From: Luteimonas_C sp035250245
GTDB lineage: Bacteria > Pseudomonadota > Gammaproteobacteria > Xanthomonadales > Xanthomonadaceae
Assembly (NCBI GenBank): GCA_035250245.1
Contig: DATFFH010000088.1
Span: forward strand, 62,001-126,000
DNA length: 64,000 bases
Reading direction: 5' to 3'
The translations under genes and the position numbers were made by a program. Positions 41,392 through 50,785 of the stretch are shown here, in pieces. A model generated the notes under the pieces. The model was not told the DNA's origin, ran no database searches, and worked only from the letters and a program-made list of their open reading frames with translations. Each line of letters begins with the position of its first letter. The first letter of the stretch is position 1.

Positions 41392-42117
41392 GTGACCGAC
41401 GCGATTCCGGCGCCTCCCACGCCGCGCGTCCCGCTGCGCGGCGGCGGCATGTTCCCGGTGCGGCGCATCTACTGCGTCGGCCGTAATTTCGCCGATCACG
41501 CACGCGAAATGGGCGCAGCCGCGCCCGCATCGAAAGCCGAACGCGGCCAGCCGGTGTTCTTCCTCAAGCCGGCCGACGCGATCGTCGTCGACGGTGTCGT
41601 GCCCTACCCGCACGGCACGCACGATCTGCATCATGAAATCGAATTGGTGGTCGCGCTGGGCCGCGATGCGCCCGCCGGCACGCTCGATCCGCACGCAGCG
41701 ATGTCGCTGGTGCACGCTTACGGCGTCGGCCTGGACCTGACCCGACGCGATCTGCAAGCCGCGGCCAAGGCCAAGGGCTTGCCTTGGGATACCGGCAAAG
41801 CCTTCGACCATTCGGCGCCGATCAGCGAACTCGTGCCCGTTGCGCAAATGGGCGATCTGTATGCACGTACGCTCACTTTGCAAATCAACGGCCAGCAGCG
41901 CCAGCACGGCGCGCTGACGGACCTGATCTGGGACGTCGGCGACATCCTGCACGAGCTGTCCAAGCTCTATGCGCTGCGCGCCGGCGACCTGATCTTCATG
42001 GGCACGCCGGCCGGCGTCGGACCGCTGCAGGTCGGCGACGCCTTCCATGCGCGGCTCGACGGCGTGGCCGAGCTGCGGGGCGTGATCGCGCCGCCCACCG
42101 GGACCGGTGTAGCCTAG
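41392..42117 (+). CDS. Fumarylacetoacetate hydrolase-family protein
   Basis: The protein has 241 residues and starts at GTG 41392. It has the FAH core: RIYCVGRNFADHAREMG, FFLKPADAIV, the metal-ligand HHEIELVVALG, GYGVGLDLTRRD-like text, and IFMGTPAGVGPLQVGD. The His-Glu-Glu pattern predicts Mg/Mn-dependent cleavage of a C-C bond in an acylpyruvate. Length and layout fit fumarylpyruvate or acylpyruvate hydrolases (YcgM/NagK-like). The pathway is not visible in the neighbours. Confidence 0.9.
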   Translation: MTDAIPAPPTPRVPLRGGGMFPVRRIYCVGRNFADHAREMGAAAPASKAERGQPVFFLKPADAIVVDGVVPYPHGTHDLHHEIELVVALGRDAPAGTLDPHAAMSLVHAYGVGLDLTRRDLQAAAKAKGLPWDTGKAFDHSAPISELVPVAQMGDLYARTLTLQINGQQRQHGALTDLIWDVGDILHELSKLYALRAGDLIFMGTPAGVGPLQVGDAFHARLDGVAELRGVIAPPTGTGVA

Positions 42118-42148
42118 CCGCTCCCAACCGCGAAACGGAGGAGTGGCG

Positions 42149-42553
42149 ATGGGCATGATGAGTGAATTCAAGGAATTCGCGATGCGCGGCAACGTGGTCG
42201 ACCTCGCCGTGGGCGTGGTGATCGGCGCCGCGTTCGGCAAAATCGTCACCGCGCTGGTCGACAAAGTCATCATGCCGCCGATCGGCATGCTGATCGGCGG
42301 CGTGGACTTCTCCAAATGGGCGATCACGCTGAAGGAAGCCGGCGTGGACGCGGCCGGCAAGGAAATCCCGGCGGTGGTCATTGGCATCGGCGAATTCCTG
42401 AACACGCTCGTCCAGTTCGTCATCGTCGCGTTCGCGATCTTCCTGGTGGTCAAGGCGATCAACCGGATGAACCGCAAGCCGGCCGAAGCGCCCGCCGCGC
42501 CGGCGGAAGAAGTGCTGCTGCTGCGCGAGATCCGCGACAGCCTGAAGCGCTGA
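42149..42553 (+). CDS. mscL: Large-conductance mechanosensitive channel MscL
   Basis: The protein has 134 residues. ATG 42149 has GGAGG 6-7 bases upstream; a GTG two codons earlier is also in frame. The N-terminal helix (SEFKEFAMRGNVVDLAVGVVIGAAFGKIV) and second helix (QFVIVAFAIFLVVKAINRM) are nearly standard, as is the C-terminal helix (EEVLLLREIRDSL). It forms a pentameric pore that opens under hypo-osmotic stress. Confidence 0.97.
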   Translation: MGMMSEFKEFAMRGNVVDLAVGVVIGAAFGKIVTALVDKVIMPPIGMLIGGVDFSKWAITLKEAGVDAAGKEIPAVVIGIGEFLNTLVQFVIVAFAIFLVVKAINRMNRKPAEAPAAPAEEVLLLREIRDSLKR

Positions 42554-42561
42554 CCCCGCTC

Positions 42562-42647
42562 TTGTAGAGTCGAGCCTCGCTCGACTGCTCTTCGGTCACA
42601 TGCGAAACACTTGACGAAAAGCAGTCGAGCAAGGCTCGACTCTACAA
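42562..42647. repeat. GTAGAGTCGAGCCTCGCTCGAC palindrome (family B)
   Basis: Arms TTGTAGAGTCGAGCCTCGCT and AAGGCTCGACTCTACAA are inverted around a 30-base centre. It lies directly after mscL. Confidence 0.9.
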
Positions 42648-42705
42648 AAAGCGGAATGGCTCCTGCGGAATGGAACAGGAGCCATGACGAGTGGCACAAA
42701 GACGA

Positions 42706-42735
42706 AAAGCCGCGGGCTGTTAAGCTCGCGGCTTT
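42706..42735 (+). terminator. Hairpin between mscL and the M28 peptidase gene
   Basis: AAAGCCGCGGGCT pairs with AGCTCGCGGCTTT (one G-T) around GTTA. It ends in TTTG only, so it could be a terminator or part of the peptidase leader. A second small stem, GGCTCCTG/CAGGAGCC, is just upstream (42658-42683). Confidence 0.6.
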
Positions 42736-42756
42736 GCCGCGTCCCGGGGGATTGCA

Positions 42757-44166
42757 ATGCGTTTTTCGCTGTCGATCGCCGCGTTAGCCCTGTCCGTCGC
42801 CTGCTCAGCTGCGCTCGCGCAGCAGCAGACCACGATTCCCGCCTCCGCCGTCGCCGAAGCCGCGAAATTGCGCGAAAAAGCGTTGGCCAGCGACCTGGGC
42901 TGGAAGATCACCGAATCCCTGACCACCGAAGTCGGCCCGCGCCTGGCCGGCAGCGAAGCCGATGCGCGTGCCGTCGCTTGGGCGGTCGCCAAGTTCAAGC
43001 AGTTGGGCTACGACAAGGTCTGGACAGAACCTGTCACGTTCCCGAAATGGGTACGCCGCAGCGAACACGGCGAAGTGCTCGGCCCGCATTCGCAGAAGCT
43101 CTATCTGACCGCTCTCGGCGGCAGCCCCGGCGGCACGGTCGAAGCCGAAGTCGTGCGCTTCCCCGATCTGGCCGCGCTACAAGCCGCGCCCGACGGTTCG
43201 CTGGCGGGCAAGATCGCCTTCGTCGACTATCAAATGAAGAAAGCGAAAGACGGCAGCGATTACCGCAATGGCGGCGGTATCCGCGGCCGCGGCCCGTCGG
43301 CAGCGGTGCGCAAGGGCGCGGTCGCGTTCCTGATGCGCTCGGCCGGCACCGAATCGCACCGTACGCCGCACACCGGCGCCACCCGTTTCGAAGAAGGTCT
43401 TAAGCCGGTTCCCGCGGCCGCGCTGTCGATTCCCGATGCGGATCAGCTGGCACGCCTGGTCGCCCTCGGCCCGACCAAAGTTCGAGTCGCCTTGGATTGC
43501 GGCTACGACGGCGAATACACCTCGCAGAACGTGATCGGCGAAATCCGCGGCAGCAAGAAGCCCGACGAAGTGGTGCTGATCGGCGGCCACCTGGATTCCT
43601 GGGACCACGGCACCGGCGCGATCGACGACGGCGCCGGCATCGGCATCACCATGGCCGCGGCGGTGCTGATCAAGCCACTGAAGCCGGCGCGTACCATCCG
43701 CGTGGTCGCTTTCGCCAACGAAGAGCAAGGCTTGTTCGGCGGCCGTGCCTACGCAGACAAATATTTCAAAGACGTCGAGAAGCACCACATCGCCGCCGAG
43801 AGCGATTTCGGCGCCGACCGCATCTACGGCTTCGACAGCAGCGCACCGGCGTTCGCCAAGCCGGCGATCGACACGATCGCGCAGGCGCTGGCGCCGCTGG
43901 GCATCGAGCATCTGCCGGGCAAGGGCGATCCGGAATCGGACATCGGCGCGCTGACCGCGCGCGGCATGGCCTGGGGCTGGCTGGGTCACGACGGCACGAA
44001 CTATTTCGACCTGCATCACAACGCCGACGACACGCTCGACAAGATCGATCCGAAGGTGCTGGCGCAGAACGTGGCCGCGTACGCCGTGTTCTCCTATCTC
44101 GCCGCGCAGTCCGAGGGCGGGTTCGGCAGCGCGCCGAAGGAAGCCGAGCCGCGTCGGCAACGCTGA
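42757..44166 (+). CDS. Secreted M28-family metallopeptidase
   Basis: The protein has 469 residues. GGGGGA lies 6 bases before the ATG. A signal peptide (SIAALALSVACSAALAQQ) is followed by a PA-type inserted domain (about 110-240) and the di-zinc peptidase core: GGHLDSWDHGTGAIDDGAG, FANEEQGLFGGRAYAD, ESDFGADR, HHNADDTLDKIDP. The zinc ligands His, Asp, Glu, Asp and His can be placed. It resembles carboxypeptidase Q and aminopeptidases of the M28 family, and should trim peptides in the periplasm or outside the cell. Confidence 0.93.
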   Translation: MRFSLSIAALALSVACSAALAQQQTTIPASAVAEAAKLREKALASDLGWKITESLTTEVGPRLAGSEADARAVAWAVAKFKQLGYDKVWTEPVTFPKWVRRSEHGEVLGPHSQKLYLTALGGSPGGTVEAEVVRFPDLAALQAAPDGSLAGKIAFVDYQMKKAKDGSDYRNGGGIRGRGPSAAVRKGAVAFLMRSAGTESHRTPHTGATRFEEGLKPVPAAALSIPDADQLARLVALGPTKVRVALDCGYDGEYTSQNVIGEIRGSKKPDEVVLIGGHLDSWDHGTGAIDDGAGIGITMAAAVLIKPLKPARTIRVVAFANEEQGLFGGRAYADKYFKDVEKHHIAAESDFGADRIYGFDSSAPAFAKPAIDTIAQALAPLGIEHLPGKGDPESDIGALTARGMAWGWLGHDGTNYFDLHHNADDTLDKIDPKVLAQNVAAYAVFSYLAAQSEGGFGSAPKEAEPRRQR

Positions 44167-44201
44167 CACCCTTAGCGGAGCGGGTTCGCCCGCTCTTCGC
44201 T

Positions 44202-44301
44202 TTTTGTAGGAGCGGCTTTAGCCGCGAGCTTTCTCCTTCAAATCGCGACATCGCAGCGATTTTGAGAGAAAGAGCTCGCGGCTAAAGCCGCTCCTACAAA
44301 A
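44202..44301. repeat. GTAGGAGCGGCTTTAGCCGC palindrome (family A)
   Basis: Perfect arms ending TTTTGTAGG/CCTACAAAA, with an inner AAATCGC...GCGATTT hairpin. It lies between convergent genes. Confidence 0.93.
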
Positions 44302-44308
44302 CCCGGTG

Positions 44309-45142
44309 TCAACGGCGCGCGGTCAGGACCCACTGCCCTTGCGGCAATCCGGCCGCGACGTCCTGCACGCGGCAGATCTCGGCGTCCGCGAATCCCGCCG
44401 CGCGGATGTCGTCCAGCAGCGCCCAGCCGAAATGGTGGAAGCAAGGCACGCCGCCACGGACGGGATCGCCGTGGAATTCGGGTTCACCGAAGTGCTCGAC
44501 GCGGCCTTGCGCATCGAGCCGCGCGATTTGCACGTTCGCGGCCTGGCCTTCGTAGAACGGCACGGTCAACGCGAGCGCGCCGCCTGGCCGCAGTACGCGC
44601 GCAAATTCGCCTAGCGCGGCCCGATAGTCGGGCACATGTTCGAGCACGTCGAGGCTGACGATGCCGTCCATCGCCGCATCGGGCCAACGCAACGCGGTCG
44701 CGTCTTCGCTGCGGATCCAGGGCCAGGCGCCGCGGCGCAGCAGCCACAGCATCAAATGCGCGCGCTGCCACAAGCCGATCGCGAACTCGCTGCCGTGCAA
44801 GCGACCCACGCGTTTGCGCAAGGCGAGATAGAAAGCGCTGCTCTGTTCGGTAGCGTAGACCCTCGCCTGCGCCGGGCGCTCCAGCAGTTCCAGTAAAATC
44901 GTTCCCGCTGCCCGCTGCCGCGCATTGCAACGGCAGTGCCGGCAAAGCAGGCCCTCGCGCCAAGCGGATGGCGATCCGGGCGAGGAATCGAATCCGGTTT
45001 CGCGCTCGCACAACCCGCAGCGTCCCTTCAAAAGGCCTGCTGCGGCCAGTGCCAGCGCTTCGGATTCCGATGCGTGCCATACCGCCCATGCGTCGCGCCA
45101 TTCCGCGAGGCTGCGCAAGCGTGCCGTTCCGCTCGACGTCAT
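44309..45142 (-). CDS. Class I SAM methyltransferase with N-terminal cysteine cluster
   Basis: The protein has 277 residues. The start ATG overlaps the stop of the RNA methyltransferase gene (ATGA). The N-terminal part has paired cysteines (GRCGLCERE at about 39-47; LLCRHCRCNARQR), which look like a zinc finger. The SAM-binding region is reduced to VYATEQSSAFY and DGIVSLDVLEHVPDYRAAL, followed by FARVLRPGGALALTVPF. LDVLEHV is the usual Ubi-type motif IV text. The substrate is unknown; sequence style fits sugar or small-molecule methylation in gene clusters. Coupling with an RNA methylase may be incidental. Confidence 0.85.
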   Translation of the reverse strand: MTSSGTARLRSLAEWRDAWAVWHASESEALALAAAGLLKGRCGLCERETGFDSSPGSPSAWREGLLCRHCRCNARQRAAGTILLELLERPAQARVYATEQSSAFYLALRKRVGRLHGSEFAIGLWQRAHLMLWLLRRGAWPWIRSEDATALRWPDAAMDGIVSLDVLEHVPDYRAALGEFARVLRPGGALALTVPFYEGQAANVQIARLDAQGRVEHFGEPEFHGDPVRGGVPCFHHFGWALLDDIRAAGFADAEICRVQDVAAGLPQGQWVLTARR

Positions 45143-45954
45143 CGCTTGGAATACCAGACCGCCAACAGCACAGCCGCCGCCGACGCCACATTGAGACTTT
45201 CCACCGCGCCGCTGCCGGGGATCGATAGCCGCAAATCGCAGGCCTGCGCCAGGCCGCGATCCATGCCCTCGCCTTCCGCACCGAGCACGTAAACCAGGCG
45301 CGGCGGCAAAGCTGTTGCGAATGCATCTTGGCCGCCTTCGATCACAGTCGCGGCCAGCGCGAAGCCCGCTTCGCGCAAACGCGCCATGGCGACATCGGAC
45401 GATGGCAAACGCACGAACCGCACCGCCTCGGCGCCGCCTTCGGCTACGCGCGCCGCGGCACCGGACAAGGCCAGTTCCGAATGCGCCGGCAGCAGCATCG
45501 CGGCTACCCCGAAATGCGCCGCCGAGCGCAGGATCGCACCGAGGTTGTGCGGATTGCCCACGCCGTCGAGCCAGATCGCGCACTGCGGCCCGTTGCCCAG
45601 ATCGCGCAGCCAGGCATCGAAGTCCAAAGGCTCTTCTCGCAGCACATCGGCCACCACGCCTTCGTGGTGCGAACTGGCCGATAATTTCTGCAGGTCGGCT
45701 TCCTCCACCACGCGATAACCGATACGGTGGGCCACGCACCATTTCAGCAGCGGCTGCAATTGCGGTATCCGCGCCTGGGTCAGATACAGCTTGCGTAGCG
45801 CCTCGGGCCGGCGTGTGAACGCGGCGCGCACCGCGTTGAAGCCGTACAGCCGCAACTCCGTTTTCGGATCGGTGCGGCGAGCGCGTTCGGGAGGACGGCG
45901 GGCTTCAGCCGAAGCCCGGTGCTTGCCCCAAGGCGAATCGGATTCACGTGCCAT
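45139..45954 (-). CDS. TrmH/SpoU-family RNA 2'-O-methyltransferase
   Basis: The protein has 271 residues. A basic, disordered N-tail (about 1-30) leads to a substrate-binding domain (LRLYGFNAVRAAFTRRPEAL) and the SPOUT knot: motif 1 GNPHNLGAILRSA, motif 2 YVLGAEGEGM, motif 3 IPGSGAVESLNVASAAAVLL. It probably methylates rRNA or tRNA ribose. It resembles the YfiF-like members more than RlmB, judging by the N-tail. It overlaps genes on both sides, in an operon acetyltransferase, RNA methyltransferase, zinc-finger methyltransferase. Confidence 0.92.
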   Translation of the reverse strand: MARESDSPWGKHRASAEARRPPERARRTDPKTELRLYGFNAVRAAFTRRPEALRKLYLTQARIPQLQPLLKWCVAHRIGYRVVEEADLQKLSASSHHEGVVADVLREEPLDFDAWLRDLGNGPQCAIWLDGVGNPHNLGAILRSAAHFGVAAMLLPAHSELALSGAAARVAEGGAEAVRFVRLPSSDVAMARLREAGFALAATVIEGGQDAFATALPPRLVYVLGAEGEGMDRGLAQACDLRLSIPGSGAVESLNVASAAAVLLAVWYSKR

Positions 45955-46498
45955 TGTCCAGCGCCTCCCTGGTTTTGGCGAACGTGCGCAGATCGTGCAC
46001 GCGACCGCGCTTGAACACCGCCTTGCGTTGCAGGCCTTCCTCGATAAAACCGTTCTTTTCCAGGACGCGGGCCGAGCCGAAGTTGAAATCGAGCACGCTC
46101 GCCTGCAGCCGGTACAGGCGCAATTCGCGCATCGCCCAAGGCGCGAACGCCGATACGATGCGAGTCATCAGCCCACGGCCCCAGTGTTCCCGCCCCAGCC
46201 AATAGCCGAATTCCGCGCTGTGCCGCCGCTCGGCTTGTCCGGGCCGTGCGCCGATGCTGCCGAGGGCCTCGCCATTTAGGTCGATCGCGAACGCCGGACC
46301 CGCATCGAAATCGATGACCTTGCCGGCCAGGAAGGCTTCGCCGTCGGCGCGCGTGTACGGCCATGGGAAGCGGTCGCTGACGCCGCGCGAGACCTGTTCG
46401 TCGTCGGCATGGCGCAGCAAGGCTTCGAGGTCGTCAGCCCGCCAGGCGCGCAAGCGCACGCCTTCGCCGACGTCGATTTCGGTGCCGCGCCAATCCAC
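45944..46498 (-). CDS. GNAT acetyltransferase (RimJ/RimL type)
   Basis: The protein has 184 residues and starts at GTG 46498 with GGAGG upstream. GNAT motifs are LRAWRADDLEALLRHADD, the acetyl-CoA loop GREHWGRGLMTRIV (Q/R-x-x-G-x-G variant), and SARVLEKNGFIEEG. It should transfer acetyl groups to protein N-termini or small amines. It overlaps the RNA methyltransferase start by 11 bases. Confidence 0.9.
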   Translation of the reverse strand: MDWRGTEIDVGEGVRLRAWRADDLEALLRHADDEQVSRGVSDRFPWPYTRADGEAFLAGKVIDFDAGPAFAIDLNGEALGSIGARPGQAERRHSAEFGYWLGREHWGRGLMTRIVSAFAPWAMRELRLYRLQASVLDFNFGSARVLEKNGFIEEGLQRKAVFKRGRVHDLRTFAKTREALDNGT

Positions 46499-46537
46499 AC
46501 CCGCCTCCGATCCTGCTTCGATCCGCAGGATACGCGA

Positions 46538-49500
46538 TCAGGCGTGGCCGCCGACAGGCGGGACTTCCTTATCCAGCTTGGCCAACTCGTGGGCGATGGC
46601 CTCGGGCGAATGTGTGAAGCGCGCCAACAGGCTGTAGAACACCGGCACCGCGAACAGCGATAACAGCGTGGAGAAGGCCACGCCGAACACGATCACCACG
46701 CCGATCGAGGAACGGCTGGCCGCGCCGGCGCCGGTGGAGAGCATCAGCGGGATCGCGCCGCAGATCATCGCCACCGAGGTCATCAGGATCGGACGCAGGC
46801 GCACCGAAGCCGCTTCCACGATGGCGTCGGCCACGCTGCGGCCTTCGTCGCGCAGCTGATTGGCGAATTCCACGATCAGGATGCCGTTCTTCGCCGCCAG
46901 TCCCACCAGCATGACGATGCCGATCTGGCTGTACAGGTTCAGGCTGGTGCCCCAAATCGACAAGCCGATCAGCGCGCCGAGCATGGCCAGCGGCACGGTC
47001 AGCATGATCACGACCGGATGCAGGAAGCTTTCGAACTGCGCCGCCAGCACCAGGAACACGACCAACAGCGCCATGCCGAACGTGAAGAAGATCGCGCTGC
47101 TGGATTTCTGGAATTCGCGCGATTCGCCCTTGTAGTCGATCTGCGCTTCGGGCGGCAGCTCCTGCGCGGCCAGTCCGCGCAGGTATTCGAGCGCGTCGCC
47201 CACCGTGTAGCCAGGCGCGAGACCGGCGGTGAGCGTGATGGCGCGCATCCGGTTGAAGCGGCTCAGCGTTCCGGCTTCGGCCACTTCCTCCAGCTTCACC
47301 AGGTTCGACAGCGGGATCAGCTGGTTGGTGGTGGTCGAGCGCACGTACAGGCCGGCGATGTCCGCCGGGCTGCGCCGGTTCGCGAGTTCGGCCTGGGTCA
47401 TCACGTAGTATTCCTGGCCGTCTTTCTGGTACGTGCCGGCACGCAACGAACCGAGCATGGTCTGCAGCGTATTGCCGATCGCCTCCACCGGCACGCCGAG
47501 ATCGGCCGCGCGCGCCTGGTCGATATTGACCCGGATCTGCGGCAGCGTTTCCTTGTAGTCGTAGTCGACGTTGAGCAGCCCCGGGTTTTCGTCCATGCGC
47601 GCGATCATGCGGTCGCGCCATTGCGCCAGCGTCTCGTAGGTGGGCCCGCGCAGCACGAACTGCACCGGGCGGCCGCCGCCGCGCACCAGGCCTTGCTGCA
47701 CGTCGGCGGTCACGCGAACGCCGGGGAAGTCGGCCAATCCCTTGCGTATTTCTTCCATCAGTTGCTGGGTAGTGACATCGCGCTCGGCCCAAGGCTTGAG
47801 GAAGACGATGGCGCGGCCGTTGTTCATCACGCCGGCGCTGCCGCCGAAACCGCCAGGTACACGGGTGATGACGCGGTTGACTGGCTTGCCGTCTCCGGCA
47901 TACGACAGCAGCCGTTTCTCGACCTGAGCCATCTGCTTGACCATGTAGTCGTAGCCGGCGCCTTCCGGTCCGGTGACGCTCACATTGAAGTTGCCGCGAT
48001 CCTCGACCGGAGCGAGTTCCGAGGGAACCAGCTTGAACAACAAACCGCTGACCGCGAAGGTGACCAGCATCGTCGCCGCCAGCAACCAGCCTCGCCCGAC
48101 CACTTTGCCGAGCACGTCGCGATACCAGCGCGTCAGCGCGTCGAGCCGACCGTTGACCCAGTTGTTGAAGCCTTTCGCTTTATGGAGAGTCCGGCCAGGG
48201 ACGGCCGGGCTGTTCGCGGAAGGACCCGCGGATGCGTGGGGCCGCAGCAGGACCGAGCACATCATCGGCGTCAACGTGAGCGCGACGAAGCCCGAAATCA
48301 GCACCGCGCCGGCGACGGCCACCGCCAGTTCGCGGAACAGCCGCCCCTGATTTCCTTCCATGAAGGCGATCGGCAAGAACACCGCGATCAGGACGATGGT
48401 CGTGGCGACCACCGCGAACGCCACCTGGCCGGTGCCGCGCACGGCCGCGAGCAGCGGCGGCTCGCCCAGGTCGACACGGCGCTGGCAGTTCTCCAGCACG
48501 ACGATGGCGTCGTCCACCACCAGGCCGATCGACAGCACCAGCGACAGCAAGGTCAGCTGGTTGATCGAGAAGCCGAACGCATACAGCCCCATGAACGCGG
48601 CGGTAATGCACACCGGCACGGTCACCGCCGGGATCAACGAAGCGCGCACGCTGCCCAGGAACACGAACACGACCAGCAGCACCAGCACGATCGCCTCGGC
48701 CAGGGTCTTGTAGACCTCCTCTACCGCCGCATCCACGAACACCGTCGAATCGAACGCCAGCGCGATATCCATGCCCTCGGGCAACGAAGCGGCCATGCGG
48801 TCCGCCAAGTCCCGGGCCTTGTGCGCCACGTCCAGCTGGTTCGCCGTGGACGTGGCCACGATGCCCATGCCGACTTGCGGCACGCCGTTGCCGTGATAGT
48901 AGGAGCGGCGCTCTTCCGAACCCAGTTCGACCCGCGCCACTTCGCGCAGCTTGATCACGTGGCCGTCGTCGCCCTTGCCGACCGCCAGATCCTCGAAGTT
49001 TTCCGGAGTCAGATAGCCGCGCATCACCCGCAGCGAGAAATCGCGATCGGTCGATTCCAGGCTGCCGCCCGGCAATTCGACGTTCTCGCGCCGCAGCGCG
49101 CCGTTGATGTCGTCGACAGTGAGCCCGCGCGCGGCCATCGCCTTGTCGTCCAGCCACACGCGCATGGCATAGCGCTGGCCGCCGCCGATATTCACCGAGG
49201 ACACGCCGTCGATCGAGGAGAATTGGTCGGCTAAGTAACGGTCGGCGTAGTCGGTGAGCTCCTCGGCGGTCATGTTCGGATCGCTGAGGTTGAAGAACAT
49301 GATCGGCGACGAGTCGCTCTGCTGCTTGGACACCTGCGGCGGATCGATCTCGGGCGGCAAGCGATTGGCAACGCGGCTGATCGCGTCTCGCACGTCGTTG
49401 GCCGCGCCTTCGATGTCGCGGGTCAAGGTGAACTCGATGTTGATGTTGGAACGGCCGTTGCGGCTGTCGGCGGTGATCAGGTCCACGCCTTCGATGCCGC

Positions 49501-49714
49501 TGATCGCGTCTTCCAGCACCTGGGTGATGCGGCTTTCCACCACAGCCGCCGAAGCGCCGGTGTAGCTGGTGCTCACCGACACCACCGGCGGATCCACGTC
49601 CGGCAGCTCGCGCAGCGGCAGGCGGGTGAAGGACACCACGCCCAGCACGATCAGGATGAGCGACATCACCGTCGCGAAGACGGGGCGCTTGATCGAGATG
49701 TCGGACAGCAGCAT
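46538..49714 (-). CDS. RND efflux pump, inner-membrane permease
   Basis: The protein has 1058 residues and twelve membrane helices. It starts MLLSDISIKRPVFATVMSLI. Proton-relay residues are visible: Asp-Asp in LSIGLVVDDAIVVLEN (helix 4) and Lys in LAAKNGILIVEFANQL (helix 10). The large porter loops contain typical text such as AVVESRITQVLEDAISGIEG. It exports drugs or other amphiphiles with H+ uptake (AcrB-like HAE1 group). The adaptor gene starts upstream and ends three bases before it. No TolC-type gene follows. Confidence 0.96.
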   Translation of the reverse strand: MLLSDISIKRPVFATVMSLILIVLGVVSFTRLPLRELPDVDPPVVSVSTSYTGASAAVVESRITQVLEDAISGIEGVDLITADSRNGRSNINIEFTLTRDIEGAANDVRDAISRVANRLPPEIDPPQVSKQQSDSSPIMFFNLSDPNMTAEELTDYADRYLADQFSSIDGVSSVNIGGGQRYAMRVWLDDKAMAARGLTVDDINGALRRENVELPGGSLESTDRDFSLRVMRGYLTPENFEDLAVGKGDDGHVIKLREVARVELGSEERRSYYHGNGVPQVGMGIVATSTANQLDVAHKARDLADRMAASLPEGMDIALAFDSTVFVDAAVEEVYKTLAEAIVLVLLVVFVFLGSVRASLIPAVTVPVCITAAFMGLYAFGFSINQLTLLSLVLSIGLVVDDAIVVLENCQRRVDLGEPPLLAAVRGTGQVAFAVVATTIVLIAVFLPIAFMEGNQGRLFRELAVAVAGAVLISGFVALTLTPMMCSVLLRPHASAGPSANSPAVPGRTLHKAKGFNNWVNGRLDALTRWYRDVLGKVVGRGWLLAATMLVTFAVSGLLFKLVPSELAPVEDRGNFNVSVTGPEGAGYDYMVKQMAQVEKRLLSYAGDGKPVNRVITRVPGGFGGSAGVMNNGRAIVFLKPWAERDVTTQQLMEEIRKGLADFPGVRVTADVQQGLVRGGGRPVQFVLRGPTYETLAQWRDRMIARMDENPGLLNVDYDYKETLPQIRVNIDQARAADLGVPVEAIGNTLQTMLGSLRAGTYQKDGQEYYVMTQAELANRRSPADIAGLYVRSTTTNQLIPLSNLVKLEEVAEAGTLSRFNRMRAITLTAGLAPGYTVGDALEYLRGLAAQELPPEAQIDYKGESREFQKSSSAIFFTFGMALLVVFLVLAAQFESFLHPVVIMLTVPLAMLGALIGLSIWGTSLNLYSQIGIVMLVGLAAKNGILIVEFANQLRDEGRSVADAIVEAASVRLRPILMTSVAMICGAIPLMLSTGAGAASRSSIGVVIVFGVAFSTLLSLFAVPVFYSLLARFTHSPEAIAHELAKLDKEVPPVGGHA

Positions 49715-49717
49715 GGT

Positions 49718-50785
49718 TTATTTCCCGTCGGCCTGCGCGGCGGCCTGCTGTCCGGTCACGTCCTGGATGGTCGAGCCGTCGCGCACCTTGACCGTGCCGT
49801 CGACCACGATGCGGTCGCCCGCTTTCAGGCCGGACAGGATCTCCACCTCGCCCGGGCGCCGCGCGCCGATCTTCACCGGCACCTGCTTGATCTTGTTGCC
49901 GGCATCGACCCGGAACACGCTGGCATTGGCGCCGGATTGCTGCAGCGCCAGTTCGGGAATGGCGAGCGTGTCGCGCGCCGAGCGCTCCACGCCGACGTCG
50001 AGCAGCATGCCCGGGCGCAGCTTGCCGTCGGCGTTCGGAATCTCGGCGCGGACCGTCACCGCGCGCGTCGCCGGATCGACGCGCGAATCGATCGTCGCGA
50101 TCTTCCCTTCGAAAGTCTGGTCAGGCCACGCGTCGCTGCGAGCGATCACCCGCTGGCCGACCGCCAGCTGCGACAACGCCGATTCGGGGAAAGTGAAATC
50201 CAGTTTGATCAGCGAGACGTCGTCGAGCGTGGTGATCGGCGTGCCCGGCGTCACCAGCGTGCCGGCGCTCACCAGGCGCAAGCCGAGCACGCCGTCGAAA
50301 GGCGCGCGGATCACGCGGTCGGCGACGGTGGCGCGCTGCGCGGCGACGCGGGCGCGCGCGGCTTCCAATGCGGTGCGCTGGGTTTCCAGTTCGGAGCGCG
50401 CGATCAGCTGCTGGTCGGCGAGCCGGCGGTTGCGTTCGTACAACTGCTCGGCATCGCGCAACGAAGCCTGCGCTTCGGCCACGCTCGCGCTTTGCTGGCC
50501 TTGGGTCAGCGTGACCAGCCCCTGCCCGCGCTTGACGAACTGTCCGCTGTCGAAATCGACGCTGGCCACGGTCTGGGTGACGCTGGCGGTGATGTCCACC
50601 GACTCGCGCGCCTTGGCCGTGCCCAGCGCGGTCAATTCGTCGCTCCAGCGCACCGGTTGCAGGCGAATGGTGGTGACGGTGGCGGATGGCTGCCGGCGCT
50701 CGGTGGCTTCGTCCTTGCCGCAGGCGGCCATGGCCAGGCACAGGGCCAGGATCGGAAGGGCGATAAACGGGCGTCGGATCGGCAT
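49718..50785 (-). CDS. RND efflux pump, periplasmic adaptor lipoprotein
   Basis: The protein has 355 residues. I chose ATG 50785 (MPIRRPFIALPILALCLAMAAC); a TTG seven codons upstream is also in frame. The lipobox cysteine is Cys22. The lipoyl, hairpin, barrel and membrane-proximal domains follow in order: LGTAKARESVDITASVTQTV, a coiled coil at about 100-165, VIRAPFDGVLG, then LRPGMLLDVGVE. It links the permease to an outer-membrane channel that must be encoded elsewhere. Confidence 0.95.
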   Translation of the reverse strand: MPIRRPFIALPILALCLAMAACGKDEATERRQPSATVTTIRLQPVRWSDELTALGTAKARESVDITASVTQTVASVDFDSGQFVKRGQGLVTLTQGQQSASVAEAQASLRDAEQLYERNRRLADQQLIARSELETQRTALEAARARVAAQRATVADRVIRAPFDGVLGLRLVSAGTLVTPGTPITTLDDVSLIKLDFTFPESALSQLAVGQRVIARSDAWPDQTFEGKIATIDSRVDPATRAVTVRAEIPNADGKLRPGMLLDVGVERSARDTLAIPELALQQSGANASVFRVDAGNKIKQVPVKIGARRPGEVEILSGLKAGDRIVVDGTVKVRDGSTIQDVTGQQAAAQADGK

